Assembly (NCBI GenBank): GCA_039179985.1
Contig: JBCDED010000015.1
Coordinates: forward strand, 1 to 53,505
Source: JBCCMQ01 sp039179985
GTDB taxonomy: Bacteria; Pseudomonadota; Alphaproteobacteria; Rhodobacterales; Rhodobacteraceae
Length of the DNA stretch: 53,505 nt
Reading direction: 5' to 3'
Shown piece by piece: positions 7,298-16,620 of this stretch. The notes beneath the pieces were generated by a model. It searched no databases. It saw only the letters and a program-made list of their open reading frames with translations, and had not been told where the DNA came from. The number at the start of each line of letters is the position of its first letter. Position 1 is the first letter of the stretch. The position numbers were made by a program, and so were the translations under genes.

Positions 7298-7903
7298 GTG
7301 AAGCTTCTGGGCAATAACGCCTCGCCCTTTGTCCGCATGGTCCGCGCCTCGTCGATTGAACTTGGCCTGACAGACGTCGTCTCCATGGCCGATACGGTGG
7401 CGCGCTACGATCAGCCGGACCTCGCGCTGCAGGCCGCTAATCCTTTGGGCAAGGTGCCGGCCCTGATCCGCGACGACGGGCCTGCGCTTTACGACAGCCG
7501 GGTGATCTGCCGCTATCTCAATGAAAAGGGCAACAGCTCGCTCTATCCAGAAAGCCGCCTTTGGGAGGTGCTGACGCTGGAGGCAACGGCCCATGGCATG
7601 ACCGAAGCCGCGCTTTTAATGGTCTACGAGCACCGCTTCCGGCCCGAAGACATGATCGTGGAAAGCTGGGTCGAAGCCCAATGGCAGCGGGTCGTCCGGT
7701 CGCTCAGCGTGCTTGAGACGCGGTGGCAGAGCCATCTAGCGGGGCCGGTGGACGGCGGTCAGATCGCCCTGGCCTGTGCCTTGGGTTACATCGACTTCCG
7801 GCACGCGGATCGCGACTGGCGCACGGGCCATGCCTACCTGTCGGAGTGGTACGCGAAAATCAGCGAACGGCCCGCGTTGAAGGACACGGCGCCGTCCGAC
7901 TGA
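7298..7903 (+). CDS. Glutathione S-transferase family protein
   Basis: A 201-residue protein with the thioredoxin-like N-terminal domain: KLLGNNASPFVRMVR as the first strand-helix, NPLGKVPALI as the cis-Pro glutathione site, and DSRVICRYL. The C-terminal domain is all-helical. The start is GTG 7298, supported by GGAGG at 7286-7290. The usual first-helix catalytic Cys/Ser position is Ser9. The substrate is unknown; it may be a thiol-disulfide or detoxification enzyme. Confidence 0.85.
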   Translation: MKLLGNNASPFVRMVRASSIELGLTDVVSMADTVARYDQPDLALQAANPLGKVPALIRDDGPALYDSRVICRYLNEKGNSSLYPESRLWEVLTLEATAHGMTEAALLMVYEHRFRPEDMIVESWVEAQWQRVVRSLSVLETRWQSHLAGPVDGGQIALACALGYIDFRHADRDWRTGHAYLSEWYAKISERPALKDTAPSD

Positions 7904-8073
7904 TGGGCCTTTCCGCCCGACCCGGTCCCCTGCCCTAACAGGCGCGTCTTCTGCGCGCGTTTGTCCGCTGGACGCTTGCGGGTACCCGGGCTACATACCG
8001 CCGGGACCGGGCGGAATCGTGCCCGCTGTAAGACGTGCGGACCGCTGCGGAGTGGTCCTGGAAGGAGAACACC
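7904..8073. promoter_or_regulatory. Probable promoter region of petABC
   Basis: 170 bp without a gene upstream of the bc1 operon. No canonical promoter box stands out. GAAGGAG at 8061-8067 is the petA ribosome site. Confidence 0.35.
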
Positions 8074-8634
8074 GTGTCCAACGCAGAAGACCATGAAGGC
8101 ACACGCCGGGATTTCATCTACTACGCCACTGCAGGAGCGGGCGTTGTCACTGCCGGCGCCGCCATTTGGCCTCTGGTTAACCAGATGAACCCCTCCGCCG
8201 ATGTCCAGGCGGCATCGACGATGCGCGTCGATGTTTCGACCGTCGAGCCAGGCACGCAGTTGACCGTTCTTTTCCAGGGCAAGCCCGTGTTCATCCGCAG
8301 CCGCACGGAAGAAGAGATTGCCGAAGCCAGGGCTGTTGAGATCAGCGAACTGATCGACCCCCTGGCCCGAAACGAAAACGTCTCGGAAGATGCCGAGGCG
8401 ACCGATATCAACCGCGCCATCGGTGAAGACGAAGGCTGGCTGGTCATGATCGGCCTTTGCACGCACCTTGGCTGCGTGCCAACAGAGAACGCCGGTGACT
8501 TTGGCGGGTGGTTCTGCCCCTGCCACGGCTCGCACTACGACACCGCGGGCCGCATCCGCCGCGGCCCCGCACCGGAGAACCTGCCGGTGCCGCGGGCCGA
8601 ATTCATCGACGAAACAACACTCTTGCTGGGATAA
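8074..8634 (+). CDS. petA: Rieske iron-sulfur subunit of cytochrome bc1 complex
   Basis: Ubiquinol-cytochrome c reductase iron-sulfur protein, 186 residues, which moves electrons from ubiquinol to cytochrome c1. It starts at GTG 8074 with GAAGGAG upstream. An N-terminal twin-Arg (residues 11-12, RRDFIYYAT) precedes a single membrane helix (about 14-36), as in Tat-exported Rieske proteins. Cluster ligands are in CTHLGC (Cys129, His131) and CPCHGS (Cys148, His151), with the disulfide cysteines 134 and 150. First gene of petABC. Confidence 0.97.
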   Translation: MSNAEDHEGTRRDFIYYATAGAGVVTAGAAIWPLVNQMNPSADVQAASTMRVDVSTVEPGTQLTVLFQGKPVFIRSRTEEEIAEARAVEISELIDPLARNENVSEDAEATDINRAIGEDEGWLVMIGLCTHLGCVPTENAGDFGGWFCPCHGSHYDTAGRIRRGPAPENLPVPRAEFIDETTLLLG

Positions 8635-8646
8635 GGGAGGCGCGAG

Positions 8647-9993
8647 ATGTCTGGAATTCCCCACGACCATTACGAACCGACCACCCAGGGCGAAAAGTGG
8701 CTGCACCGCCGCTTGCCCATCGTCGGGCTTCTCTACGATACGATCATGATCCCGACGCCCAAGAACCTCAACTGGATGTGGATCTGGGGCATCGTGCTGA
8801 CATTCTGCCTGGTGCTGCAGATCGTGACCGGCGTCGTTCTGGTGATGCACTACACGCCGCACGTGGACATGGCCTTTGCCTCGGTCGAGCACATCATGCG
8901 CAACGTGAACGGCGGGCATATGCTGCGCTATCTGCACATGAACGGCGCCTCGCTGTTCTTCCTTGCAGTCTACATGCACATTTTCCGCGGTCTCTACTAT
9001 GGCTCGTACAAGGCGCCGCGCGAGATCACCTGGATCATCGGCATGCTGATCTACCTGCTTATGATGGGCACGGCCTTCATGGGCTACGTGCTGCCATGGG
9101 GTCAGATGTCGTTCCACGGCACCGCCGTGATCACCGGTCTTTTCGGCGCGATTCCTTTCATCGGGGACGGCCTTCAGACCTGGCTTCTGGGCGCACAGGC
9201 CGTCGGTCAGCCCGCGCTGAACCGCTTTTTCAGCCTGCACTACCTTCTGCCCTTCGTAATCGCCGGTCTGGTGATCGTGCACATCTGGGCCTTCCACACC
9301 ACGGGCAACAACAACCCAACGGGTGTTGAGGTCCGCCGCACCTCGAAAGCCGAAGCCGAGCGCGACACACTGCCGTTCTGGCCCTATTTCGTGATCAAGG
9401 ATCTCTTCGCGCTGGCGCTGATCATGATCGTGTTCTTCGCGGTCGTGGGCTTCATGCCGAACTACCTTGGCCACCCGGACAACTACATCGAAGGCACAGC
9501 ACTGAAGACACCCTCGCACATCGTTCCGGAGTGGTACTTCCTGCCCTTCTACGCAATCCTGCGCGCCTTCACGCCGGATGTGGGCATCGTGATGTTCACC
9601 AGCTGGATCACCGGCGGCATAATCGACGCCAAGTTCTTCGGCGTGCTGGCCATGTTCGGCGCCATCGTTGTGCTGGCCCTGGCGCCCTGGCTCGACACCT
9701 CGTCCGTGCGCTCCGGTCGCTACCGCCCGATGTTCAAGTGGTGGTTCTGGATCTTGGTGCTCGACTTCATTGTGCTGATGTGGGTGGGCGCCCGTCCGGC
9801 TGAAGGGATTTACCCGACGATCGCGCTGATCGGCTCGACCTACTGGTTCGCCTACTTCCTCGTGATCCTGCCTCTTCTGGGCGTCATTGAGAAACCGCTG
9901 CCCCAGCCCGCGACCATCGAAGAAGACTTCAAGGCGCATTACGGCAAAGACAAAGACACTGCCGCCGCGCCCGTGGCGTCACCGGCAGAATAA
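8647..9993 (+). CDS. petB: Cytochrome b subunit of bc1 complex
   Basis: A 448-residue membrane protein forming the core of complex III with both b hemes and the Qo and Qi sites. The paired heme histidines are seen in RYLHMNGASLFF/YMHIFRG and in SLHYLLPF/IVHIWAFHTTGNNNP. The Qo-site PEWY motif (HIVPEWYFLPFYAILR) is intact. A long hydrophilic tail ends in an Ala/Pro-rich segment. It lies 12 bp after petA. Confidence 0.98.
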   Translation: MSGIPHDHYEPTTQGEKWLHRRLPIVGLLYDTIMIPTPKNLNWMWIWGIVLTFCLVLQIVTGVVLVMHYTPHVDMAFASVEHIMRNVNGGHMLRYLHMNGASLFFLAVYMHIFRGLYYGSYKAPREITWIIGMLIYLLMMGTAFMGYVLPWGQMSFHGTAVITGLFGAIPFIGDGLQTWLLGAQAVGQPALNRFFSLHYLLPFVIAGLVIVHIWAFHTTGNNNPTGVEVRRTSKAEAERDTLPFWPYFVIKDLFALALIMIVFFAVVGFMPNYLGHPDNYIEGTALKTPSHIVPEWYFLPFYAILRAFTPDVGIVMFTSWITGGIIDAKFFGVLAMFGAIVVLALAPWLDTSSVRSGRYRPMFKWWFWILVLDFIVLMWVGARPAEGIYPTIALIGSTYWFAYFLVILPLLGVIEKPLPQPATIEEDFKAHYGKDKDTAAAPVASPAE

Positions 9994-10004
9994 GGATGAG
10001 CGCA

Positions 10005-10826
10005 ATGAAACTGCTCCGTACCCTCACTGCCACGGCGGCCCTGGCGCTGACCCTTCCCGGCGTCGCACAGGCCGCCGGTGAAGCGGGCCACGTGCACGAC
10101 TACAACTTCTCGTTCGAGGGGCCCTTCGGCGCCTTCGACCAGAACCAGCTGCAGCGCGGCCTTCAGGTTTACAGTGAGGTCTGTGCCGCCTGCCACGGCC
10201 TGCAGTACGTGCCGATCCGCACGCTGGGTGACGAAGGCGGCCCGCACCTTCCGGAAGATCAAGTGCGGGCCTATGCCACCGATTTCGTCGGCGATGTCTG
10301 GGATCCGACCCTGCTGGATGGCGAAGGTGACTTCCGCCCGGCCACCCCGAACGACCACTTCCCGAAATCGGGCCTTGCCACTGCCCCTGACCTTAGCCTC
10401 ATGGCCAAGGCACGCGCCGGGTTCCACGGCCCCGCAGGCACCGGTCTGGCCCAGCTTTTCAAGGGCATGGGCGGCGCGGAATACATCGCCTCGCTTCTCG
10501 CCGGGTACACCGGCGAAGAAAAGGAAGAGGCGGGCACGATCCTTTACGAAAACACGGCCTTCCCGGGCGGCTGGATCTCGATGGCCCCACCGCTTTATGG
10601 CGACGATGTGTTCTACGAGGACGACAGCCCGACCGATATCGAGTCGGTGTCGCAAGACGTGGCCGCCTTCCTGATGTGGACCGCGGAACCCAAGATGATG
10701 GCCCGCAAACGGGCCGGTCTGACGGCGGTGATCTTTCTGACCGTGCTGACCGCGCTGCTCTACCTGACCAACAAACAGCTTTGGGCGCCGGTCAAGCGCG
10801 CCGCCAAGGAAACGCCCGCCGAATAA
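10005..10826 (+). CDS. petC: Cytochrome c1 subunit of bc1 complex
   Basis: 273 residues with a cleavable Sec signal ending at about residue 23 (VAQA). Heme attachment is through Cys60, Cys63 and His64 (CAACHG), and a likely Met ligand lies in WISMAPPLYGD. A C-terminal membrane anchor (VIFLTVLTALLYL) is followed by a basic tail. ATG 10005 is preferred over ATG 9996 because AAGGA lies nine bases upstream of the former. Electron acceptor subunit of complex III; last gene of the operon, followed by a strong terminator. Confidence 0.97.
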   Translation: MKLLRTLTATAALALTLPGVAQAAGEAGHVHDYNFSFEGPFGAFDQNQLQRGLQVYSEVCAACHGLQYVPIRTLGDEGGPHLPEDQVRAYATDFVGDVWDPTLLDGEGDFRPATPNDHFPKSGLATAPDLSLMAKARAGFHGPAGTGLAQLFKGMGGAEYIASLLAGYTGEEKEEAGTILYENTAFPGGWISMAPPLYGDDVFYEDDSPTDIESVSQDVAAFLMWTAEPKMMARKRAGLTAVIFLTVLTALLYLTNKQLWAPVKRAAKETPAE

Positions 10827-10852
10827 GGCACGCCCATTCCAAAGCTTCAAAG

Positions 10853-10878
10853 CGCGCCCCACCGAGGGCGCGTTTTTT
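10853..10878 (+). terminator. Rho-independent terminator of petABC
   Basis: CGCGCCC (10853-10859) pairs with GGGCGCG (10866-10872), with a six-base loop and six T at 10873-10878. It sits between the convergent petC and thiQ ends. Confidence 0.9.
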
Positions 10879-11572
10879 ATTGGCCAAGATAGTCCGACAG
10901 TGCCTGCGGCGGATCCGCAAAAAGCGCCCCTGTCGCCACCGGCGGTTCCGCCCGGCCTGCATCCACGAAAACGCAGTCATCCGCGAAGGCCTGCGCGTCG
11001 CCGGGATCATGGGTCACCATCAGCACGGTCAGCGCCTCATCCCGCGCGATCCGCGTGACAAGCGCCAACATATCCCGGCGCAGCTTCGGCCCGAGCGCCG
11101 AAAACGGCTCGTCCAGCAACAAGACAGGTCGCCGCCGCAAGAGAACCCGCGCCAGCGCCACACGGCTTTGCTGGCCGCCCGACAATTCTGAAGGCCGCCG
11201 CGCTCCCATATCCGCAAGACCGACGTAGGCCAGAACATCGTTTAGCCGCGCCCGGTCATCGGCCGACAGACGCAGATCGGGCCGTATGCCAAGGCCGAGG
11301 TTCTGGGTCACATCAAGGTGCGGAAAGAGGTTGTTGTCCTGAAAGAGGATCGACAGTGCCCGGTCCCCCGGCGCAACCCCGGTCACGTCATCCGCGCCGA
11401 TCCGGACAGACCCCCGCTCTGGCGACAAAAACCCAGCCGCGACCGACAGAAGCGTCGATTTCCCGGCCCCCGATGGACCGATCACTGCGGTCAGGGCACC
11501 GGACGAAATCGCGAAATCGGCCCGCAGCTGAAACGCCCCGGCCCGGGCGGTGATCCCGTCAAACCGCAGCAT
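10877..11572 (-). CDS. thiQ: Thiamine ABC transporter ATP-binding protein
   Basis: A 231-residue ABC ATPase with Walker A GPSGAGKST, the Q-loop region LFQDNNLFPHL, signature LSGGQ, Walker B LLLDEPFSALGP and the switch His in MVTHDPGDA. The short length and NNLFPHL segment fit ThiQ. It starts at ATG 11572 directly against the thiP stop. Energises import of thiamine/TPP. Third gene of the riboswitch-controlled thiBPQ operon. Confidence 0.93.
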   Translation of the reverse strand: MLRFDGITARAGAFQLRADFAISSGALTAVIGPSGAGKSTLLSVAAGFLSPERGSVRIGADDVTGVAPGDRALSILFQDNNLFPHLDVTQNLGLGIRPDLRLSADDRARLNDVLAYVGLADMGARRPSELSGGQQSRVALARVLLRRRPVLLLDEPFSALGPKLRRDMLALVTRIARDEALTVLMVTHDPGDAQAFADDCVFVDAGRAEPPVATGALFADPPQALSDYLGQ

Positions 11573-13111
11573 CTATCGCCCCACCCTGTCGAGCGCCCAG
11601 AAAACGCCAAGGCTCAGGACCATGAGCAGAACCGACGCCGCCGCCGCCTGCTCCATCCGGTAGCTGCCCATCAGCTGGTAGATCGCCAGAGGCAGCGTCG
11701 CCCGCTCCGGGTCAGCGAACAAAGCGATGACCCCTAGATCGCCAATCGACAGCGCCGCAGTCAGCCCGCAGGAAAACGCGAGTGGCGCGCGCAGGCGCGG
11801 GATCACCAGCCAGCGCAGCCTGTTCCAGCCCGAAAGGCCAAGACTGTCGGCGAGGCGACTGTAGTCCGCCCGCATCTGCCGCAGGCTCGGCACAAGGCTG
11901 CGCAGGACAAAGGGCATAGCCGCAAGCGCGTTCACCAGCGCCGTCACCACAAGGGCAAGCCGCTGCGGATCCGCGATGGGAAAGAGGATCAGGAAAAGGC
12001 CCGTTCCGAGGACCAGAGGCGAATTGGCAATGGTCATGGCCCCGATCACTTCGATCGCTCCGGCACCGCGCCGTCCGGCGGCAATGGACAGCGCCATGGG
12101 CAGCGCGAGCCCAAGTGCGATGACGACCGAGGCGGCAGCGACCGCGAGCGACCGTCCCGCCGCCCACCAGATACTCGGCGGCAAATCGAATAGCCGCCCT
12201 GCCCCGCCAAGGACAACCATCACAAGCGGCAGAAGCAGAAAGAGCGCGCCGAGCCCGATCAACCCAGCATCCAGCGCGCGTGCCGTGGTCCCCGCACCGT
12301 CAAAGCGCTGCGGTACGCGGTCCATGCCGCCCCCTGCAACGGAGATCGGCGTCAGCCGCCAGGCAAGAAGTGCGGCCGCCGTCGCCAACCCGAATTGTAC
12401 CAAAGACAGCATTGCTGCCCTAGCCAGATCAAAATCGAAGCGAAACGCCTGATAGATTGCCAGTTCCACGGTCGTCGCACGCGGTCCGCCGCCAAGGGTC
12501 AGCGCCACGGCAAAGCTGGTCAGGCAGATCAGAAAGACCGCCATGGCGCAACCGGGAATAACCTGCCGCAGCATTGGGGCCTCCAGATGGCGGCGCATGT
12601 CCCGGGCGCTGAACCCAAGGGAGGCGGCCAGCCGAAAGCGCTCTGCCGGGATATCTGCCCAGCCTTGCAGGATCAGCCGGGTGGCAAGCGGCAGGTTAAA
12701 AAACACATGGGCCAGCACAACACCGTCCAGCCCGTAAATCTGCAGCGTGGGCAAACCCGCCCAGTCGAGAACGCCGTTGACCAGCCCGTTGCGCCCGAAG
12801 ATCGCCAAGAGGCCCAGAACAGCGACGATCACCGGCAGGATAAAGGGCGCGCCCAGAAGGGTAATCAACAGGCGCCGTCCGGTAAACTGCCGACGCGCGA
12901 GCGCCCGGGCGAGCGGTACGGCCAGAGCGGTGCTGATCGCGGAGGACAGGATCGCTTGTGTGACCGTGAACCGCACGGCAGCCCAATCGGCGGCGGTGAA
13001 ACTGGCGCCAAAGCTACCCGCCCGCCAGAAGACGGCCATTAGCGTCCCGAGGACGAGGGCGGCGACCGTTGCCGCCGCCCAGAGACCTATTGCGCCAGAG
13101 CGTTCAGCCAT
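11573..13111 (-). CDS. thiP: Thiamine/TPP ABC transporter permease
   Basis: A 512-residue inner-membrane protein with about 12 helices, made of two fused permease halves as usual for ThiP/FbpB-type transporters. EAA-type loops are seen in ASLGFSARDMRRHLEAP and ADSLGLSGWNRLRWL, where they contact ThiQ. The start at ATG 13111 overlaps the thiB end by 25 bp, indicating translational coupling. Confidence 0.93.
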   Translation of the reverse strand: MAERSGAIGLWAAATVAALVLGTLMAVFWRAGSFGASFTAADWAAVRFTVTQAILSSAISTALAVPLARALARRQFTGRRLLITLLGAPFILPVIVAVLGLLAIFGRNGLVNGVLDWAGLPTLQIYGLDGVVLAHVFFNLPLATRLILQGWADIPAERFRLAASLGFSARDMRRHLEAPMLRQVIPGCAMAVFLICLTSFAVALTLGGGPRATTVELAIYQAFRFDFDLARAAMLSLVQFGLATAAALLAWRLTPISVAGGGMDRVPQRFDGAGTTARALDAGLIGLGALFLLLPLVMVVLGGAGRLFDLPPSIWWAAGRSLAVAAASVVIALGLALPMALSIAAGRRGAGAIEVIGAMTIANSPLVLGTGLFLILFPIADPQRLALVVTALVNALAAMPFVLRSLVPSLRQMRADYSRLADSLGLSGWNRLRWLVIPRLRAPLAFSCGLTAALSIGDLGVIALFADPERATLPLAIYQLMGSYRMEQAAAASVLLMVLSLGVFWALDRVGR

Positions 13112-14079
13112 TCCGCAAGGGCGGCGTCGCGTATCTCGGGCGCCTCAGCCGCAGGCACCAAGAGTGCCGTTTCGGGCTGGATCAGGGTCTCATATCCCTC
13201 TGGCAGACCACCCGCAGGGGTGACGGCGGGATACATCCAGTTCGTGGTCGGGATCACGGACTGGAACGCCTCGGACGCCAGGAACGCCAGGAAGGCGTCT
13301 GCCAGTTCCGGCTGATCGGTTCCGGCGAGTTTTCCAGCGACCTCTACCTGCAGGTAGTGCCCTTCGGCAAAGGGCGCCGCGGCTTTCGAGGGATCGTCTT
13401 CCGCAATCAGGTGATAGGCGGGTGATGTGGTATAGGACAGAACCATATCCGCCTCGCCGTCGAGGAAAAGACCGTAGGCCTCAGACCAGCCTTTCGTGAC
13501 CGTCACGATGTTATCGGCAAGACCCGACCAGATCTCGGCCGCGTCGTCGTCGTAGGCAGCCTTCACCCACATCAAAAGCCCCAGACCCGGCGTCGAAGAC
13601 CGAGGGTCCTGAATCACGATCGTGGCGTCAGAAGCCGCCAAAGCCCGGAAATCACCCGGCACATCGGCCATATCCGCGTTATGGACAAAGGCGAAGTAGC
13701 CCCAGTCGTAGGGCAGGAATGTCGCGTCATCCCAGGCGATGGGCAGGCTGTAGGCGGGCATGTCCTGCCCGTGGGGGGCGAAAAGCTCCGTCGCCATTGC
13801 CGCCGCCGTCAGGTTCGTGTCGATCCCGAGGACGACATCGGCCTCTGTCCGCGCGCCTTCGAGACGCACGCGCGCCAAGAGCGCGGCTCCGTCCCCAGCG
13901 CCGACAAACTGCAGATCGCAGGCGCAGGTTTCCTCAAAAGCCGCTTCCACGGCGGGGCCCGGGCCCCATTCCGAGACAAAGCTGTCGTAGGTGTAGACTT
14001 TCAACACGGGCGTATCGGCCCAAGCGGCGCCCGTCAGCGCCAGGGCCAGTCCCGTTGCAATACAGGGTGCGGTTTTCAT
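13087..14079 (-). CDS. thiB: Thiamine-binding periplasmic protein
   Basis: A 330-residue solute-binding protein with a Sec signal at residues 1-21 (ending AAWA) and the family opening VLKVYTYDSFVSEWGPG. The core holds the GIDTNLT and SYTTSPAYH segments typical of ThiB. ATG 14077-14079 is chosen because GGAGGA lies eight bases upstream; a longer frame would run into the riboswitch. First gene of thiBPQ, under the TPP riboswitch at 14126-14217. Confidence 0.95.
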   Translation of the reverse strand: MKTAPCIATGLALALTGAAWADTPVLKVYTYDSFVSEWGPGPAVEAAFEETCACDLQFVGAGDGAALLARVRLEGARTEADVVLGIDTNLTAAAMATELFAPHGQDMPAYSLPIAWDDATFLPYDWGYFAFVHNADMADVPGDFRALAASDATIVIQDPRSSTPGLGLLMWVKAAYDDDAAEIWSGLADNIVTVTKGWSEAYGLFLDGEADMVLSYTTSPAYHLIAEDDPSKAAAPFAEGHYLQVEVAGKLAGTDQPELADAFLAFLASEAFQSVIPTTNWMYPAVTPAGGLPEGYETLIQPETALLVPAAEAPEIRDAALAEWLNALAQ

Positions 14080-14125
14080 CGCGTCCTCCATTTGCGACGG
14101 GCGGGGTCGGGTTAGAGGTCGCTCT

Positions 14126-14217
14126 ACCTTCCCTCCGCCGGTCTTAACCGGTTCAGGTTCTGCGGGTTCGCGGGCCCTCCCGCATCTCAGCCTTTCACGA
14201 ACAGGCACCCCGAGGTA
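14126..14217 (-). promoter_or_regulatory. TPP riboswitch (THI element)
   Basis: On the reverse strand the conserved blocks occur in order: TCGGGGTGCCTG, GGCTGAGATG, a GCGGG/CCCGC helix, GAACCTGAACCGGTTAAGACC, and GGCGGAGGGAAGG. These form the thiamine-pyrophosphate aptamer. It lies about 47 bp upstream of the thiB start, so it probably blocks translation or terminates transcription when TPP is abundant. Confidence 0.97.
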
Positions 14218-14315
14218 CGCCCTGCATATCCCGCCTCTGAAGGACCAACAAGGCGAAACCCCTTGAGAGCCCTGAGGGCCACCGCTACACACGGGCGAAC
14301 GGAGGGACAGAGCCC

Positions 14316-15416
14316 ATGAGTTTCAACAGTTTCGGCCATCTTTTCCGGGTGACGACCTGGGGGGAAAGCCATGGGCCAGCCCTTGGCGCGACGGTCGACG
14401 GCTGCCCGCCGGGTATCCCGCTGGAGCCGGCCATGTTGCAACACTGGCTCGACCGCCGGAAACCGGGACAAAGCCGCTACACGACACAGCGGCGCGAGGC
14501 CGATGAGGTCGAGATACTGTCGGGCGTCTTCGAAGGCCGGACGACCGGAACCTCCATCCAGCTGATGATCCGCAACACCGACCAGCGGTCGAAGGACTAT
14601 TCCGAGATCGCTGAAAAGTTCCGCCCCGGCCATGCCGATATCACCTATTGGCAGAAGTACGGCATCCGCGACTACCGCGGCGGCGGGCGCTCGTCGGCAC
14701 GGGAAACCGCCGCACGCGTTGCCGCCGGCGGCGTGGCGCGCGAGGCGCTGAAGGCGCTTGCCCCCGGTCTCGCTGTGACGGGCTATATGGTACAGATGGG
14801 CCCCAAGACCATCGACCGCGCCGCGGTGGACTGGGCCGAGATCGAAAAAAACCCCTTCTGGGTGCCCGACACAGGGGCTGCTGAAGATTGGGCGGCCTAT
14901 CTCGACGGCCTGCGGAAATCGGGCGACAGCGTCGGCGCGGTCATCGAAGTGACGGCGACTGGCATGCCTGTAGGACTCGGGGCGCCGGTTTATGCCAAGT
15001 TAGACACTGATCTGGCCGCCGCAATGATGTCGATCAACGCGGTCAAAGGGGTCGAGATCGGGGATGGGATGGCCGCCGCCGCACTGACGGGATCGGCCAA
15101 TGCAGATGAGATTTCCATGGGTCCGGACGGGCCCGTCTACAGCTCGAACCACGCGGGCGGCATCCTTGGCGGTATCTCCACCGGACAGGATGTGGTCGTG
15201 CGCTTTGCCGTCAAACCCACCTCATCGATCCTGACACCCCGGAAGACCATCACCAAGGCGGGCGAGGCGACCGAGATCGTCACCAAGGGCCGGCACGACC
15301 CCTGTGTCGGTATCCGGGCCGTGCCCGTGGGCGAGGCCATGATGGCCTGCGTTCTGCTCGACCACCTGCTTCTTCACCGGGGACAGATGGGCGAGGTCCG
15401 GGGAAAAATCGGCTAA
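14316..15416 (+). CDS. aroC: Chorismate synthase
   Basis: Last step of the shikimate pathway, making chorismate from EPSP with reduced FMN. 366 residues, normal length. Family signatures GESHGPALGATVDGCPPG, RYTTQRRE, GRSSARETAARVAAG and the FAVKPTSSI segment are all present. Start is ATG 14316 with CGGAGGG upstream. Its promoter region is shared with the divergent thiBPQ leader. Its stop overlaps the stop of the thioredoxin-like gene by two bases (CTAA). Confidence 0.97.
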   Translation: MSFNSFGHLFRVTTWGESHGPALGATVDGCPPGIPLEPAMLQHWLDRRKPGQSRYTTQRREADEVEILSGVFEGRTTGTSIQLMIRNTDQRSKDYSEIAEKFRPGHADITYWQKYGIRDYRGGGRSSARETAARVAAGGVAREALKALAPGLAVTGYMVQMGPKTIDRAAVDWAEIEKNPFWVPDTGAAEDWAAYLDGLRKSGDSVGAVIEVTATGMPVGLGAPVYAKLDTDLAAAMMSINAVKGVEIGDGMAAAALTGSANADEISMGPDGPVYSSNHAGGILGGISTGQDVVVRFAVKPTSSILTPRKTITKAGEATEIVTKGRHDPCVGIRAVPVGEAMMACVLLDHLLLHRGQMGEVRGKIG

Positions 15417-15826
15417 GCGACCGAGGCTTGCAAGGCCACGTCCATCAGACCCTTGATGCGGTTTTCGCGCGTCGCGGCTACGAGGCGCCCCAGCTCCTGG
15501 TTGCCTTTCAGCGCCACCAGCGTTGAGCGACGCGGAATCCGCAGGCTCTGGGTAATCTCGGCGCGGCGGTACTGGTCCCAGTCCACGGCGATGAAGGTCA
15601 GCTGCTGGTCGTAGACCGGGTTCTCGTTCCGCAGGGCGCGGATGATCCGTTCCTGCCGTTTACAGGTGCTGCACCAGTCGGCGTAGAAGTCCACAAACAG
15701 GGTCTTGCCCGCCTGAAGCTCGCTGCGGATCAGGCCCGGCGTATAAGGCTGACCCGCCGCGGCCATGAGGGCGTTTGGCAGAAGAAGCGTGGCGGCAGAG
15801 GCTGTCAGGAATGTGCGGCGGTCCAT
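15413..15826 (-). CDS. Tat-exported thioredoxin-like protein
   Basis: 137 residues with a twin-arginine-type leader (MDRRTFLTASAATLLLP, predicted cleavage near residue 24) and a thioredoxin fold. The active site DWCSTCKRQER holds Cys52 and Cys55. It starts at ATG 15826, 17 bp after ccdA, and probably receives electrons from CcdA in the periplasm. Likely role is reduction of an apo-cytochrome or another thiol protein. The convergent aroC stop overlaps its own. Confidence 0.85.
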   Translation of the reverse strand: MDRRTFLTASAATLLLPNALMAAAGQPYTPGLIRSELQAGKTLFVDFYADWCSTCKRQERIIRALRNENPVYDQQLTFIAVDWDQYRRAEITQSLRIPRRSTLVALKGNQELGRLVAATRENRIKGLMDVALQASVA

Positions 15827-15843
15827 GGCAGGGTCCTTTGATA

Positions 15844-16557
15844 TCAGAGAGCGACCGAAAGGTCGGTCAACCAGGTGGGCAGGTTGTCCAGTGCCCAAAA
15901 TTCGATGGCGTGGTGCAGGCGCAAGAGGATGGCGAGACCGACGGCAACAAAGGTGACGCCAAGGATCGGGCGCGCCCTTGTGGCGATCTTCATCATGAGC
16001 GCCTTGCGGTTCTGAAGCGCGCGGCGGGTGCCATAGCCGAGGGCAAGGATGATGGTAGACACACCGGCGGCAAAGGCCGTCATGATCGCGCCCGCCCAAA
16101 GCAGACTCTCGCCCTGACTGGCCAGAGAAATGGCGCCGCCGAGTGTCGGTCCGATGCAGGGGCTCCACACAGCGCCGAGCAGCATGCCGCCCAGAAACTG
16201 ACCGCTGAGGCCCTTGGTGTCGAGATCGTCCATACTGGCGTCGGCCCGCGTGCCGAACCCGGCCGTGGCCGTGGCGAAGCCGGCGGACAGGCGCGGAACC
16301 AGAAGGACGGCGCCGAAGAGGATCATCATTACCGCGGCGGCGTCCGAGATCATTTCGGGCGTCAGGCCGATGCTGTAGCCAATGGCCGAGATGGCAACGC
16401 CGAGGATGACGAAAGACAGGCTCATCCCCGCGGCCAGCGCCACGGGGCCCAACCGGTTCTGCTGCAACGACCCCGCAAGCACAATGGGCAGGATCGGCAG
16501 AACACAGGGGTTGATCAGGGTCAGCAGACCCGCTCCGTATCCAAGCAAGAGCTCCAT
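15844..16557 (-). CDS. ccdA: CcdA-type thiol-disulfide transmembrane protein
   Basis: A 237-residue inner-membrane protein of six helices. The redox cysteines lie in the first helix (LINPCVLPILP) and the fourth (WSPCIGPTLGG), as in CcdA/DsbD-beta. It moves reducing power from cytosolic thioredoxin to the periplasm. It is paired with the Tat thioredoxin downstream, forming a small dedicated relay. Start is ATG 16557. Confidence 0.9.
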   Translation of the reverse strand: MELLLGYGAGLLTLINPCVLPILPIVLAGSLQQNRLGPVALAAGMSLSFVILGVAISAIGYSIGLTPEMISDAAAVMMILFGAVLLVPRLSAGFATATAGFGTRADASMDDLDTKGLSGQFLGGMLLGAVWSPCIGPTLGGAISLASQGESLLWAGAIMTAFAAGVSTIILALGYGTRRALQNRKALMMKIATRARPILGVTFVAVGLAILLRLHHAIEFWALDNLPTWLTDLSVAL

Positions 16558-16620
16558 GGCGGCAAGATGGTGAAAGCACCGGGGCCTGTCACCCCTGCCA
16601 GACCGTCTCTCACGCCATTG

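Noticed and set aside
6665..9939. Long reverse-strand open frames (for example 309 and 701 codons) opposite mtaB, the GST gene and petAB
   Set aside because: They are shadows of strongly conserved genes on the plus strand; their translations are His/Arg-rich without any family resemblance.
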